Positions 1 to 7,495 of a DNA stretch of 24,225 nt are shown piece by piece. Origin of the DNA: Cryomorphaceae bacterium (lineage in GTDB: Bacteria; Bacteroidota; Bacteroidia; Flavobacteriales; Crocinitomicaceae). The notes under the pieces were generated by a model. It was given only the letters and a program-made list of their open reading frames with translations. It did not search any database and was not told the DNA's origin. The position numbers and the translations under genes are program-made. The stretch's first letter is position 1, and each line of letters starts with the position of its first letter. The DNA lies in assembly GCA_021298235.1 (NCBI GenBank), contig JAJTDX010000044.1:1-24225 (forward strand), read 5' to 3'.

Positions 1-1
1 A

Positions 2-703
2 AGTATGTTGATCGAATTGGCACGTGCGGTTGAAAACCATGACTTGCAGTTCATGCCGGAGAAAATTATTTCTGTTGCAGAGGTATTGTACAAGGAAGAT
101 AAGCTTTATCTGGAGACAGTTTTTGCTCAGAAAATTCACCAAGTATATCAGTGTACGGAAGGGTTTCTGGCTTCTACATGTAAGTACGGCACCTTACATT
201 TTCACGAGGATTTCTTCATTATTGAAAAAAGGTATTTAGATGCCGAATCCAAAAGATTTCATCCAGTGATCACTGACTTAGAGCGAAGTTCACAGCCTGT
301 CATCCGCTACGAATTGAATGACCTAATTATAGAAAAGGAGAATTGCTCGTGTGGAAGTGATTGGTTGGCAATTGAGGCCATCGAAGGGCGTTCAGATGAT
401 CTTCTAATTTTTGAAGATACGACGGGTAATTCCAAAAAGATCTTTCCTGATTTTTTTCGCAGAGCGGTCATTCTTGCTTCCAGTGAGGTTAGAAATTATG
501 AGGTGATACAAGTTGCGAAGAATCAATTAGAAGTATTTATAGAGGGCTCGGATGATGCGTATGCCAGCGTGCGACTCGGTATCATCGAACTTTTGCTTCA
601 ACAAAACGTGGAGAATATCCGGATCGATCGGATCAAGAGTCCAAAAACAGTAAAAGGAAATAAACTTAGACGAATAAGAAATGAGTTCAAAGCGACCCCT
701 TAA
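2..703 (+). CDS. Adenylate-forming enzyme, F390 synthetase/CapK-like (C-terminal part)
   Basis: The gene enters from outside the window: its frame is open to base 2, and the ATG at 5 is probably an internal Met. About 232 residues of the C-terminal half are visible. Counting from that Met, a Tyr-x-x-Thr-Glu-like motif (YQCTEG, 48-53) fits the adenylate-binding region of the phenylacetate-CoA ligase/coenzyme F390 synthetase branch of the ANL superfamily. RYELND (101-106) corresponds to the motif before the hinge, and GRSDD (128-132) to the hinge that opens the small C-terminal domain. The Cys pair in NCSCGS (113-118) is also typical of this branch. Family knowledge: these enzymes activate a carboxylate with ATP and pass it to a thiol or amine. 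The substrate cannot be read from sequence. The gene overlaps the next one by 23 bases, which suggests cotranscription and a role in supplying an activated acyl group. The family assignment is firm; the function is inferred. Confidence 0.82.
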   Translation, partial: SMLIELARAVENHDLQFMPEKIISVAEVLYKEDKLYLETVFAQKIHQVYQCTEGFLASTCKYGTLHFHEDFFIIEKRYLDAESKRFHPVITDLERSSQPVIRYELNDLIIEKENCSCGSDWLAIEAIEGRSDDLLIFEDTTGNSKKIFPDFFRRAVILASSEVRNYEVIQVAKNQLEVFIEGSDDAYASVRLGIIELLLQQNVENIRIDRIKSPKTVKGNKLRRIRNEFKATP

Positions 704-1676
704 GATCCTTTCCATGGGAAAATATTTACCCAGACAGGTCCTCTCCGTAGAATTGGAAGAGCGATTGTCGATTCCAAAGGGATGGGCCGTGAAATACTCG
801 GGTGTTGAGGCACGCCATCATGTTTCCTTCGAGCATAACGATTATATGGGTGCAAGAGCAGCCGAAAATGCACTGGAAAAGGCAGGATTGTCCCTCAAGG
901 ACATTGATATGATCCTCTACGCCGGTGGAACCTTCGATTATGCCATCCCCAATCAAGCCAGCTTAATCAAAAACGAGATGCAAGATGGTAATTTATTCCA
1001 TCCTGAATGTGTGGATATCGACTGTACTTGTCTTTCATTTATCGCCGCCTTGAATTTTTCTTCAAACGTTTTGGATGGGGAGCAATACCGTACTATTCTT
1101 CTTATTTCTTCCGAGATTTCCTCCAAACACCTCAATCCAAACAACTGGGAAACCTCCACACTTTTTGGGGATGCTGCTGTAGCCGCTGTGGTAACACACT
1201 CTCCTGAATCGGGAGCTCAACTGATCAAGGGGGGAATTCGTACCTATTCGCAAGGAGTATTAAATACTGTAATTAAAGGCGGAGGACTTAAAAACCCTTT
1301 TTCAACGCATCCCTATGATGTAGAGCTTCATTCATTTCAAATGGAGGGAAGACAACTTTTAAAGTTGGCACGGCAAAAAATTCCTGAATTCATGAATTGG
1401 TTTTTTAAGGATATCGACTATACGTTCGAATCAGCACCTGTCATTATTCCACATCAAGCATCAAAGATGGGGATGGTCCTGACGGAAAGTTTATTTAATC
1501 TGCAACCAGGACAAATGAAGAGCACCCTTAAAGAATATGGGAATTGCATTGCAGCCTCTATCCCACTTACCTTGCACGACTGTATCGAAAAAGGAGAACT
1601 ACAGCGCGGAGATTTATGCATGTTGTCGGGAACTTCAGCAGGATTTTCTGTAGGCGCATCCCTCTTGATCTACTAA
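681..1676 (+). CDS. 3-oxoacyl-ACP synthase III (FabH-like) family ketosynthase
   Basis: This 331-residue protein has the length and fold signature of the KAS III/thiolase superfamily. The catalytic triad is readable: Cys117 in DIDCTCLSF (113-120, aligned to the Ala-Cys-Ser-Gly-Phe box of FabH), His258 in PHQAS, and Asn288 in YGNCIAASIP. The C-terminal glycine-rich loop SGTSAGFSVGASL is also present. Such enzymes make a C-C bond by decarboxylative or non-decarboxylative Claisen condensation of acyl thioesters. Position between an acyl-activating enzyme and tailoring genes suggests a dedicated pathway enzyme rather than the housekeeping fatty-acid initiator, but this is inference. The usual Ser-Gly after the active Cys is replaced by Leu-Ser, another hint of a divergent substrate. 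The start ATG at 681 lies inside the preceding gene (23-base overlap). Relatives with the same triad include OleA- and DarB-like enzymes; I cannot choose between them. Confidence 0.85.
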   Translation: MSSKRPLKILSMGKYLPRQVLSVELEERLSIPKGWAVKYSGVEARHHVSFEHNDYMGARAAENALEKAGLSLKDIDMILYAGGTFDYAIPNQASLIKNEMQDGNLFHPECVDIDCTCLSFIAALNFSSNVLDGEQYRTILLISSEISSKHLNPNNWETSTLFGDAAVAAVVTHSPESGAQLIKGGIRTYSQGVLNTVIKGGGLKNPFSTHPYDVELHSFQMEGRQLLKLARQKIPEFMNWFFKDIDYTFESAPVIIPHQASKMGMVLTESLFNLQPGQMKSTLKEYGNCIAASIPLTLHDCIEKGELQRGDLCMLSGTSAGFSVGASLLIY

Positions 1677-1690
1677 CTTCATTCGTCGAC

Positions 1691-2812
1691 ATGTTTCCCT
1701 TCCATCTTATCTTCGGGATTTTTTCAGTTCGCTATAAGAATATGCGTTTCCCGAACGGAAAGAGAATCTTTATGGTCCTACTTTTAGCTCCGGTATTCTT
1801 AATATTATTGATTGTCAATAGAATCTTTCTCTTACTGGACTATCAGTTTGCACCCCAATTCCTCAAAAAACCAATCGATTCTCCCGTATTCATTGTTGGT
1901 TCTCCCCGCAGCGGCACAACGTTTCTTTTTCATTCATTGGCTGCGAAAAATGATGATTTTACTTGCTTCAAACTTTGGGAGATCGTTTTTGCCCCTTCCA
2001 TTCTTCAGAAAAAACTCGTGCTGATAATTCGCAAATTCGATCGAATCATTGACAGTCCGTTAAAAAGATCCATGCTGTTTATGGAAAAGCTCTTACTTAA
2101 CAAACTAAAAACCATTCATCCGATCGGATTGAACTTGCCGGAGGAGGATGAGGCCATTTTGCTATGGGACCTTAGCTCGTTGTATTTTAATTTCTTTTAT
2201 CCGGAAGCTCATTTTTTCGATGAGCTCTTGCTTTTTGACCAAAAACTATCGCTCCAAAAAAGGACACGTACAATGAGGCGGTATCGACGGTATATTCAGA
2301 GACACCTGTATGCGTTCAATCCAGATGGGAGCAAGCAATTCCTGTCCAAGAATCCGATGATGATGTGTAAGCTGGAAACCGTTAAACTCCTTTTTCCGGA
2401 TGCACTAATTTTAAATACCAACCGGTGTCCGGGCACGGTAATCCCTTCAACGATCGCTCTCAACCAAGCGCTTTACGGCATGTTTACCTCTAGGAAATGT
2501 TCAGATGAGGTCAATGAACGTACAAAGGAGATACTCATTGCGTGGTATCAAATGGCACATAGTGCATTGCTAAAGTATGAGACCAAACTGCACATTGATT
2601 TTAATAAATTGGTTTCCAGAGACGAAGCACTTCAACTAGACATTTCCCGTATAGTACAAAGGGATCTTGGACTTTTTTTGAAACCCATACACGATGGAAG
2701 TGTAGCGCACAAAAGCAAAAATCGTTATGAGCCGATGAGCGAAAATGAGCTCCACGAAGTGCTATCGGAACTGCCTTTTCTTGAAAAATATTGCCCAAAC
2801 AATCAAGTATGA
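1691..2812 (+). CDS. Sulfotransferase-family protein with N-terminal membrane anchor
   Basis: I place the start at the ATG at 1691, giving 373 residues. The open frame extends back to 1544, but that part lies inside the ketosynthase gene and looks like shadow sequence. A hydrophobic segment (about residues 27-49) probably anchors the protein in the inner membrane. It is followed by the 5'-phosphosulfate-binding loop FIVGSPRSGTTF (67-78), diagnostic for PAPS-dependent sulfotransferases. An acidic EEDEAILLW segment follows (151-159), then SKNPMM (219-224). The 3'-phosphate-binding motif is TNRCPGTVIPS (243-253) with Arg245 and Ser253; Cys stands where Asp is common (Arg-Asp-Pro). Family knowledge: sulfate is moved from PAPS to a hydroxyl or amine. 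The acceptor is unknown; a product of the neighbouring ketosynthase pathway is a reasonable guess. It begins 14 bases after the ketosynthase stop and overlaps the hydrolase gene by 4 bases (ATGA). Confidence 0.8.
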   Translation: MFPFHLIFGIFSVRYKNMRFPNGKRIFMVLLLAPVFLILLIVNRIFLLLDYQFAPQFLKKPIDSPVFIVGSPRSGTTFLFHSLAAKNDDFTCFKLWEIVFAPSILQKKLVLIIRKFDRIIDSPLKRSMLFMEKLLLNKLKTIHPIGLNLPEEDEAILLWDLSSLYFNFFYPEAHFFDELLLFDQKLSLQKRTRTMRRYRRYIQRHLYAFNPDGSKQFLSKNPMMMCKLETVKLLFPDALILNTNRCPGTVIPSTIALNQALYGMFTSRKCSDEVNERTKEILIAWYQMAHSALLKYETKLHIDFNKLVSRDEALQLDISRIVQRDLGLFLKPIHDGSVAHKSKNRYEPMSENELHEVLSELPFLEKYCPNNQV

Positions 2813-3657
2813 TTAGGGAGGAACAGCTGTCGATCAATGGAGCAAAATTGAATTTTGCCGTAGCCGGGAATGGTTCGCCCATGATCTTTTTACACAATGG
2901 TGGCGGGTTCTGGCAGTCATGGGAGCATCAGCTAAACTATTTTAGCACATTCTATACAGTTTACGGAATCGACTGGCCGGGATTCGGAGAATCTGATCCC
3001 CCTGAAGGGTTACTCACTTTGGAAGTTCTGTATGAAGCCCTCTGTCGGTTCATTACTGAGAAACATTTGTCAAAGGTTATCCTCGTTGGGAACTGCATCG
3101 GGGCATCGGCGGCCTATCTGTATGCGCAACGGCACCCCGAACAAGTTCGGGCTCTTGTGTTGGTCAACATATGCCCGGGCAAACTGATGTTTCCACGATT
3201 CTTATTGCGCTCTTTGGTGCCTTCGTTAAATAACTATCCAAGACTGAAAAAAATGGCCAGCGGCTGTTTGAAGTGGGTATTTCTCTGTTCTCCCGTCAAA
3301 AGGAAATTTCCTAGAATTCTTTTTGGGAACCTGTACAATCCCAAATCAGAACTATTTTTAAAATACATTGAAAAATTCAAAACAGACCAACAAACAAAGT
3401 CAAGGATCAATTTACTTTTTTCCGTTCATACCTACACATTTAAAACTTATCTGAGTAGCCAAATGAATATTCCACATTTACTTTTGTGGGGCAACGAAAA
3501 TAGGGTAACCTCTTATTCCAGACATGGAAGGTACCATCGCAGATTATTACATCCATCACGCTTCGAACGGATTCCTGACTCGGGACATTTGTGTATGTAT
3601 GAACAACCTGAATTAGTAAATGGCATAATTGAGCAATACCTTCTGCACACCCCTTGA
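2809..3657 (+). CDS. Alpha/beta hydrolase with cysteine nucleophile
   Basis: This is a 282-residue alpha/beta-hydrolase-fold protein. I chose the ATG at 2809 because it overlaps the sulfotransferase stop as ATGA, indicating translational coupling; an in-frame TTG at 2791 would add only six residues. Visible landmarks are the oxyanion-hole segment FLHNGGG (27-33, with HN in place of the usual HG), the strand and turn GIDWPGFGES (53-62), the nucleophile elbow VGNCIG (93-98), and the catalytic His260 in DSGHLCMYEQPE. The nucleophile position is Cys96, not Ser. The usual acid loop reads WGNENRV, with Asn231 where Asp is normal. Cys nucleophiles in a Gly-x-Cys-x-Gly elbow are known in PHA synthases and dienelactone hydrolases, so acyl transfer or thioester chemistry is plausible, but the reaction is unknown. 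It ends one base away from the convergent kinase remnant at 3659. Confidence 0.83.
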   Translation: MIREEQLSINGAKLNFAVAGNGSPMIFLHNGGGFWQSWEHQLNYFSTFYTVYGIDWPGFGESDPPEGLLTLEVLYEALCRFITEKHLSKVILVGNCIGASAAYLYAQRHPEQVRALVLVNICPGKLMFPRFLLRSLVPSLNNYPRLKKMASGCLKWVFLCSPVKRKFPRILFGNLYNPKSELFLKYIEKFKTDQQTKSRINLLFSVHTYTFKTYLSSQMNIPHLLLWGNENRVTSYSRHGRYHRRLLHPSRFERIPDSGHLCMYEQPELVNGIIEQYLLHTP

Positions 3658-3658
3658 A

Positions 3659-5764
3659 TCAAGCATCTTTGGCTTTTGGAAAAGCAATAGAAAAGGTTGT
3701 TTTTTGCTCATTTGAATCCAAATGAAGTTTTCCATAATGCTCGGCAATAATATTAGAGACAATACTTAATCCGAGGCCTGTGCCATTTCTTTTTTGCTTT
3801 GTTGTAAAGAATTTTTTAAAAATTCTCTAAACATCCTCTTCTGGAATTTGGGGCCCGTTATTTCCGCGCAATCTGAATCGGAATAAAGCCTCCACAATTT
3901 TTAGACTATTGCTTAAGTCAATAAGCTCTTTTTTCTGAGTCAAGTCCTCGCGAATGAATCTGCTCAGGTTGGAAATCACATCAGAGGAACGATCTACGGA
4001 AGACTCAATTCCCCCAAGGAATGAATTTAACATAAACAGATCTTTCATCACACTAAGAACTTCACCGGGATTTGAAAATTGAATAATCTCTTCCAGAAAC
4101 CTTTCATTCTCAGGCAAAAATCCCGCCTCCGCCACCAGCGATGCCAATTGCTGTTCGTCTGGTTTACCTGTTAATTTCTCCAGCTTCTCTTTAATAATTT
4201 TAGCCGACTGTAACTTTTCGATTGAACCTCTAAAAATACTATGGTCCGGGTATAGATTAATGGTGTCAAAAATGAAATTCAATTCTTTAGGCGATAGTTG
4301 TTGAACTTTCGTAAAGAGCTCAGGTTGAACCATTCTGATATTTTGTGATGCTGCTTTAATCGAGGCTAAAGGAGTATTCAGGTCATGCGCCACCCCCGCT
4401 GCTAATTCTCCAATTGTTACAAGTTTATCTTGAGCGATTAATGAATTAGATATTTCAAGATTTACCCTAGTTTTTTCAAGTACTTTGGCTTCTAGTGTCT
4501 TATTCAGCTCTCTCAATTCCAATTCAAACTCTTTTCCTTTTCGGAAATTCGTGTAAAGAGAAAAGTACACATTGAGCATGTCTTCAAGCTCCTCGTGTTT
4601 GGCAGGAATCTTTGCATTATCTGAAAGCATTACCAATATTTCATCTTCATTCTGACGACCAAAAAACCGATAGAGATAGACAGTTTTAATATCCGCTCTT
4701 ACCTTAAAGAAGGACTCAATAAAATGATTTGTGTGGGAGTTTTCAGAAATAAATGTATTCAACCCATTGTTGAACATCTCCAATTGAGCTTCGGTTATTT
4801 GTGCTTGGTTGGTAATGTGATTCAGGGGACAACTTTCAGCATTATACTGACAAAGTAAATTGCCACCTTGCACCTTAAAAATTCCTAAATGGACAAATCC
4901 GAGATTAGAAGAAATTATTTGAAGCGTTTCACTCACTACATCATTTTTGTCGGCATCTTCTTTACTCTCCAAAAAGGTTCGCGAGATATCGAGTAAGAGT
5001 TTATTTAATTGATTTTTATTTTCGATTTCAGTGGAGATTTCCTTGATTGTACCTTCCAATCCCTCAAGCAGATTTTTATTTTGTGTATCTAGCTCAACAA
5101 GGTTTTCTCTTAGTTGAAATAGAGACTGATTTAGAACACTTATTTCATCCGTTCCTTTGGAGGTTTTTATCTCCACATTGTAGTTGCGGGAACCAAGAGC
5201 TTTAGCAATCTCAATAGCCCGAAAAATTGGCCTGGAAAGGAAGAGAACAGAGAATCCAAAAAGGAGGGTAGATGCGAAAACAGCAATGACTGTTAGGTAC
5301 ATGAGGGGTCTATTTAGCTTTTTTAAGACGAGAAGATCTTGAGCCCTTGAAGAAGCGATTATTATCTCCCCCTTAAGAATAGTTGTCGAGATTGGAGACC
5401 GACTGTAATAATACTTTTTAGTGTCAAACCGAAGCACTCGATTCTTCAAATTTCTTGGTGCACATGCCACAACCATTTTTTGTCCATCGGGAAGCGTTTC
5501 GGCGAGAGCCACATAAGTGTAATGCTCGCTTTTCTCAATATCATTCAATAGGCCCCTCAAAATGCCAAAATCATCCATTTCCAGAGCCGTTTTAACAGCA
5601 TTAGAGGTGATTCTTGCATTTACATTGAATTCTTCGCGCGTATGCTCTTGAAGCAAAGAAAGCTGCATTTCATTGTAATAAAGCGCAAGAGGAATTGAAA
5701 TCACCAACCCAAGCCCAGTAAAAATGAGCCAGATGCGAAAGGCAATAGAGCGGTGGATTTTCAT
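3659..5764 (-). pseudogene. Broken HAMP sensor histidine kinase (in-frame stop, N box missing)
   Basis: The reading frame from ATG 5764 gives 645 residues before a TAG at 3827-3829. (An upstream GTG at 5785 is less likely, because the ATG overlaps the preceding TGA.) In order: membrane helix (about 10-32), extracytoplasmic sensor region, second helix (about 155-178), HAMP, coiled coil, a GAF-like region, coiled coil, and the phosphoacceptor box GVAHDLNTPLA with His460. An insertion of about 100 residues separates the two dimerisation helices. After LRGN the frame jumps directly to a G1-like box, NGPQIPEE; no N box (Asn-Leu-x-x-Asn-Ala) is present. After the TAG the same frame continues RIFKKFFTTK, then GTGLGLSIVSN (the G2 box) and ends at a TGA at 3659-3661. 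The stop codon occupies a single residue position of the F box. With the ATP lid split and the Mg-binding Asn lost, the product cannot be a working kinase. It is the last gene of a four-gene operon. Confidence 0.85.
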
Positions 5765-5955
5765 GAGATCGCCTTTATTGTACACTTATCTTGTAAGCTC
5801 CCCCTTTTCATCCCTTTAAAAATACTACTTACCTGACTTTTTGTTAGGCTCGTGATCCCTAAAGTGTTACCAACAACAGTTACCTTGCCCCAGTCAGCCT
5901 GACTAAAACCTGAAAAACCAATCAGCAGTAAAAGTATCAGAAAACTATATCGCAT
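5761..5955 (-). pseudogene. Truncated phosphate-binding-protein-like periplasmic protein
   Basis: The frame encodes only 64 residues. A clear signal peptide (about 1-20, LLLLIGFSGFSQA) is followed by VTVVGNTLGITSLTKSQVSSIFKG, read here as the first strand and helix of the PstS-like periplasmic binding fold (the usual pattern is a strand, a Ser-Leu-Thr/Ser-Lys segment and then a helix ending Ile-Phe-x-Gly). Bacteroidota homologues that I know of are roughly 130-150 residues, so the C-terminal half or more is missing. The TGA at 5761-5763 overlaps the kinase ATG (ATGA). The start overlaps the porin gene by 11 bases. Family knowledge: such proteins bind an oxyanion or small ligand and in this arrangement may serve as a sensing partner for the kinase. 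It may be a genuine short protein, but the abrupt end at the neighbouring gene's start and the damage in the kinase favour a deletion. Confidence 0.62.
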
Positions 5956-7000
5956 ATGCCAATTGTAATTTTATTTCATACTTATTTTGAATACCCGGCA
6001 CGTTTGAGACACGGTTCATCGGCCCATACCTTTCTAATTGAATTTTGAGGTTACATTTTGGATCAAATTCCCAGCGGAACCCAAGCGAGTATTTCAATCC
6101 ATTCACAGGATTGATATGAAGTTCATTTGGAGCATGCTGCACCAGGTCCATCATTACAAAGGGCACATATTTGTCCTTTAACTTATAACCAAGGTAGGTA
6201 TAGTTCGAGAGGTTCTGTGCCATTCCCAATGAATCTGTTTTATTTACCACAAAAGCAAATTCATTCAGAAATTCGAGGTGTTCGCCAAAGTACGCAAAGG
6301 AGGTATAGAACTGGTCTGTGGTTAATTCATCATGATAGCTCATGTTGTGTGCACTGCCCGAGTGTGAATGCGCTCCATGGTGATTGTTTGGAAGAAAGTC
6401 GTGATAATAGCCAGCCTGGAGCCGCATGTTCTCAATAGGTTTAATATGAGCTGAGGCCAGATACGAAAAATTTACCCCTTCGCTTCCAAAATCTGTAGAC
6501 TCCATGCTATTTCCGATTTGCAGATCATAGCCAAAGTTCAAAGGACCTAAATTTTGTCCCTGTGCCCTAACTCCAAGTGTATGGATCGGCATGAAATAAT
6601 CAAAATTCTGCGGACGGTCAATGGTAGGAAAGAACAGCCTGCCATGGTGATATACATCATTCCAATAATTCAGAGGAGAGTGAACTTTACCTACGATCAA
6701 ACTGTGTTGACCTTTGTAGTTATATTTTAGAAAAACTCTCTCAATACTCACCCCGTACCCAGAAGAACTTTTACTGTCTTGACGAACAACAACTTCAGAA
6801 AGGAATGACAGCTTTTTGTTCAAGCGGCCATTGACAAACAAATCGTGTTCACCGAGTTTGAAGGCACTTTCGTATTCATTGTTGTCCGGCTTATGGTATA
6901 ATTCATATTCAACATGTCCGAAGCCATTCACCTGTATATTCGGTTGTGCCAACATATAAAGAGGCACTAAAAAAAAGAGAAGTAAAATTTTTGATTTCAT
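5945..7000 (-). CDS. Outer-membrane porin-like beta-barrel protein with His-rich segment
   Basis: This 351-residue protein starts with a signal peptide (about 1-18, cleavage near YMLAQ). The rest is rich in alternating polar/aromatic strands such as LSFLSEVVV, HSLIVGKV and LNFGYDLQIG, and it ends in a strand finishing YEIKLQLAYAI, as in outer-membrane barrels. No plug domain or TonB box is visible. Residues 200-223 hold seven His (200, 207, 208, 211, 213, 218, 223), and further His lie at 118-119 (YHHG), suggesting a metal-binding extracellular loop. This is inference. Its ATG follows the response regulator's stop codon with no gap, and its end overlaps the binding-protein fragment by 11 bases, so the four genes form one operon. 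It may be a ligand or anion channel feeding the adjacent sensor system. The barrel class is likely; the substrate is unknown. Confidence 0.7.
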   Translation of the reverse strand: MKSKILLLFFLVPLYMLAQPNIQVNGFGHVEYELYHKPDNNEYESAFKLGEHDLFVNGRLNKKLSFLSEVVVRQDSKSSSGYGVSIERVFLKYNYKGQHSLIVGKVHSPLNYWNDVYHHGRLFFPTIDRPQNFDYFMPIHTLGVRAQGQNLGPLNFGYDLQIGNSMESTDFGSEGVNFSYLASAHIKPIENMRLQAGYYHDFLPNNHHGAHSHSGSAHNMSYHDELTTDQFYTSFAYFGEHLEFLNEFAFVVNKTDSLGMAQNLSNYTYLGYKLKDKYVPFVMMDLVQHAPNELHINPVNGLKYSLGFRWEFDPKCNLKIQLERYGPMNRVSNVPGIQNKYEIKLQLAYAI

Positions 7001-7405
7001 TTATTTAAATTTTAGGTTTAGCGGTAAGCACTGATTCAGTTTGTCCAATAAATCATCATTATCCCAAGGTTTGGTAAGGTAAAAATCAAGCAAGCCATCC
7101 TCTTCCAAATCAGAAACCAAGATAGCATTGGAGTTTCCTGAAAGCATAATTATTTTCACATCCGGAAAACGTTCTTTTACAATTCGAACGACCTCATCTC
7201 CTCGCATTAAAGGCATCTGAAAGTCTATAATACAAGCTACTGGTTCAACTCCAACAGAAGCATTTCGGCTTAGAAGTTCAAGAAATAAATGAGGGTCATT
7301 TTCTACTTCAAGTACTATATTACTGCCTTTTAAAACGCTGGAAATCTGGAACCTTAGGATTACGGTTATGAGTTGGTCATCGTCAAGACAATAAATACCT
7401 TTCAT
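7001..7405 (-). CDS. Single-domain response regulator (CheY-like receiver)
   Basis: The 134-residue protein is one receiver domain with no output domain. The acidic pocket is LDDD (7-10), the phosphoacceptor is Asp61 in IIDFQMP, the switch Ser89 is in MLSGN, and the conserved Lys112 is in LTKPWD; all key residues are intact. It would be phosphorylated by a histidine kinase and signal by protein contact or as a phosphorelay intermediate. It is the first gene of the operon whose last gene is the broken kinase, so its cognate partner may be lost and it may now answer to another kinase. The upstream gap to the SpoIIE-type gene is 90 bases, AT-rich, with no terminator hairpin that I can see, so read-through from that gene is possible. 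Confidence 0.9.
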   Translation of the reverse strand: MKGIYCLDDDQLITVILRFQISSVLKGSNIVLEVENDPHLFLELLSRNASVGVEPVACIIDFQMPLMRGDEVVRIVKERFPDVKIIMLSGNSNAILVSDLEEDGLLDFYLTKPWDNDDLLDKLNQCLPLNLKFK

Positions 7406-7495
7406 GTCAGGTTGAAGTTGTAGGTTGCTTTAGTAAAGGATGCTAATTTAAATTAAAAAAATGAACAAACAAATATTTTAAGTCCTAAGAGATAA

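Noticed and set aside
1544..1690. Upstream extension of the sulfotransferase frame
   Set aside because: It lies inside the ketosynthase gene, is rich in Arg with no domain likeness, and the ATG at 1691 directly precedes the natural N terminus.
2..3657. Identification of the cluster as the OleABCD olefin pathway
   Set aside because: No OleD-type dehydrogenase is seen, the ligase belongs to the F390-synthetase branch, the hydrolase has Cys instead of the OleB-type Asp nucleophile, and a sulfotransferase is present.
3827..3829. The in-frame TAG as a recoded or read-through codon
   Set aside because: TAG is used as an ordinary stop by the neighbouring porin gene, no recoding signal is visible, and the kinase also lacks its N box, so read-through would not restore a working ATPase domain.
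5765..5785. GTG start at 5785 for the kinase
   Set aside because: The ATG at 5764 overlaps the preceding TGA as ATGA and gives a normal cytoplasmic tail before the first membrane helix.
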